Source of the DNA: Gallionellaceae bacterium | Lineage (GTDB): Bacteria > Pseudomonadota > Gammaproteobacteria > Burkholderiales > Gallionellaceae | Assembly (NCBI GenBank): GCA_003445795.1 | Contig: DMCN01000099.1 | Coordinates: 1-32,334 of the forward strand | Direction: 5' to 3' | DNA: 32,334 bases | Shown here: piece after piece, positions 32,206 to 32,334 of the stretch | How positions within the stretch are numbered: position 1 is the stretch's first letter | Layout of the letters: each line of letters starts with the position of its first letter | Position numbers and translations under genes: made by a program | The notes under the pieces: model-generated | What the model was told of the DNA's origin: nothing | What the model saw: only the letters and a program-made list of their open reading frames with translations | The model's database searches: none

Positions 32206-32334
32206 TCAGTCGCTGGTGAAGATGTTGTTGAATTTATCCATGCGTTCGAGCGCCTTGCCGGAGCCACGCACCACACAGGTCAGCGGATCGTCGGCGATCA
32301 CCACCGGCAGGCCGGTCTCTTCCATCAGCAGGCG
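32206..32334 (-). CDS. mreB: Rod shape-determining protein MreB (C-terminal 42 residues only)
   Basis: The last 42 residues and stop of the actin-like cytoskeletal protein MreB; the start lies beyond the window. The visible part reads LLMEETGLPVVIADDPLTCV followed by VRGSGKALERMD and ends in FTSD, which is the canonical MreB C-terminus. It heads the mreBCD-mrdA-rodA-rlpA block on this strand. The identification is firm for so short a piece because this stretch is highly conserved. Confidence 0.95.
   Translation of the reverse strand, partial: RLLMEETGLPVVIADDPLTCVVRGSGKALERMDKFNNIFTSD

Overview
The window looks like ordinary chromosome from a GC-rich Gram-negative bacterium. A betaproteobacterium of the Nitrosomonadales/Gallionellaceae type is my best guess. 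This rests on gene order (two lipid A-type acyltransferases divergent from metK, metK-ahcY-metF, dapF-DUF484-xerC, mreBCD-mrdA-rodA-rlpA), on a SAH riboswitch ahead of ahcY, and on the general look of the proteins. The taxonomic call is inference, because no marker gene such as 16S rRNA is present. Gene density is very high, many neighbours overlap by 1 or 4 nt, and no stretch of 300 bases or more lacks a gene. I see no CRISPR array, insertion sequence or prophage.

Layout. 1-1606 (minus): two lysophospholipid/lipid A acyltransferases. 1690-6986 (plus): the activated methyl cycle (metK, SAH riboswitch, ahcY, terminator, a small membrane protein, metF), then the tRNA hydroxylation gene trhP. 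7125-8139 (plus): a cytochrome b561 and a YhcH/TabA-like protein. 8175-11273 (minus): a coiled-coil lipoprotein, ttcA and a pteridine reductase. 11319-13039 (plus): a MidA-type methyltransferase and a family 6 uracil/hypoxanthine-DNA glycosylase. 13073-13996 (minus): a DUF3616 protein. 14.04-15.75 kb (minus): a visibly AT-richer patch with three orphan genes, one carrying a HEPN-like Rx4H motif, bordered by short direct repeats. 15814-18944 (minus): slt and cca. 19085-20685 (minus): a 71-aa orphan with a perfect Shine-Dalgarno sequence and a membrane-anchored TAXI solute-binding protein, followed by tRNA-Arg(CCG). 20856-25535 (plus): a tightly overlapped run of CoA-binding protein, tag, dapF, DUF484, xerC and rlmI. 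25551-26286 (minus): two rhodaneses, the upstream one behind a perfect palindromic operator-like site. 26443-32334 (minus): the cell-shape operon mreB(partial)-mreC-mreD-mrdA-rodA-rlpA plus a DUF1304 gene.

How the parts work together. metK, ahcY and metF supply and recycle S-adenosylmethionine. The leader of ahcY shows an SAH aptamer whose pseudoknot strand overlaps a hairpin that buries the ahcY ribosome binding site, so the proposed on-switch can be read in the bases. The 3' block builds the elongation machinery (MreBCD, PBP2, RodA) with RlpA.

I did not find a convincing undescribed multi-gene system. The best leads are the AT-rich orphan island with the HEPN-like gene, the palindrome ahead of the rhodanese pair, and the regulatory leader of ahcY.
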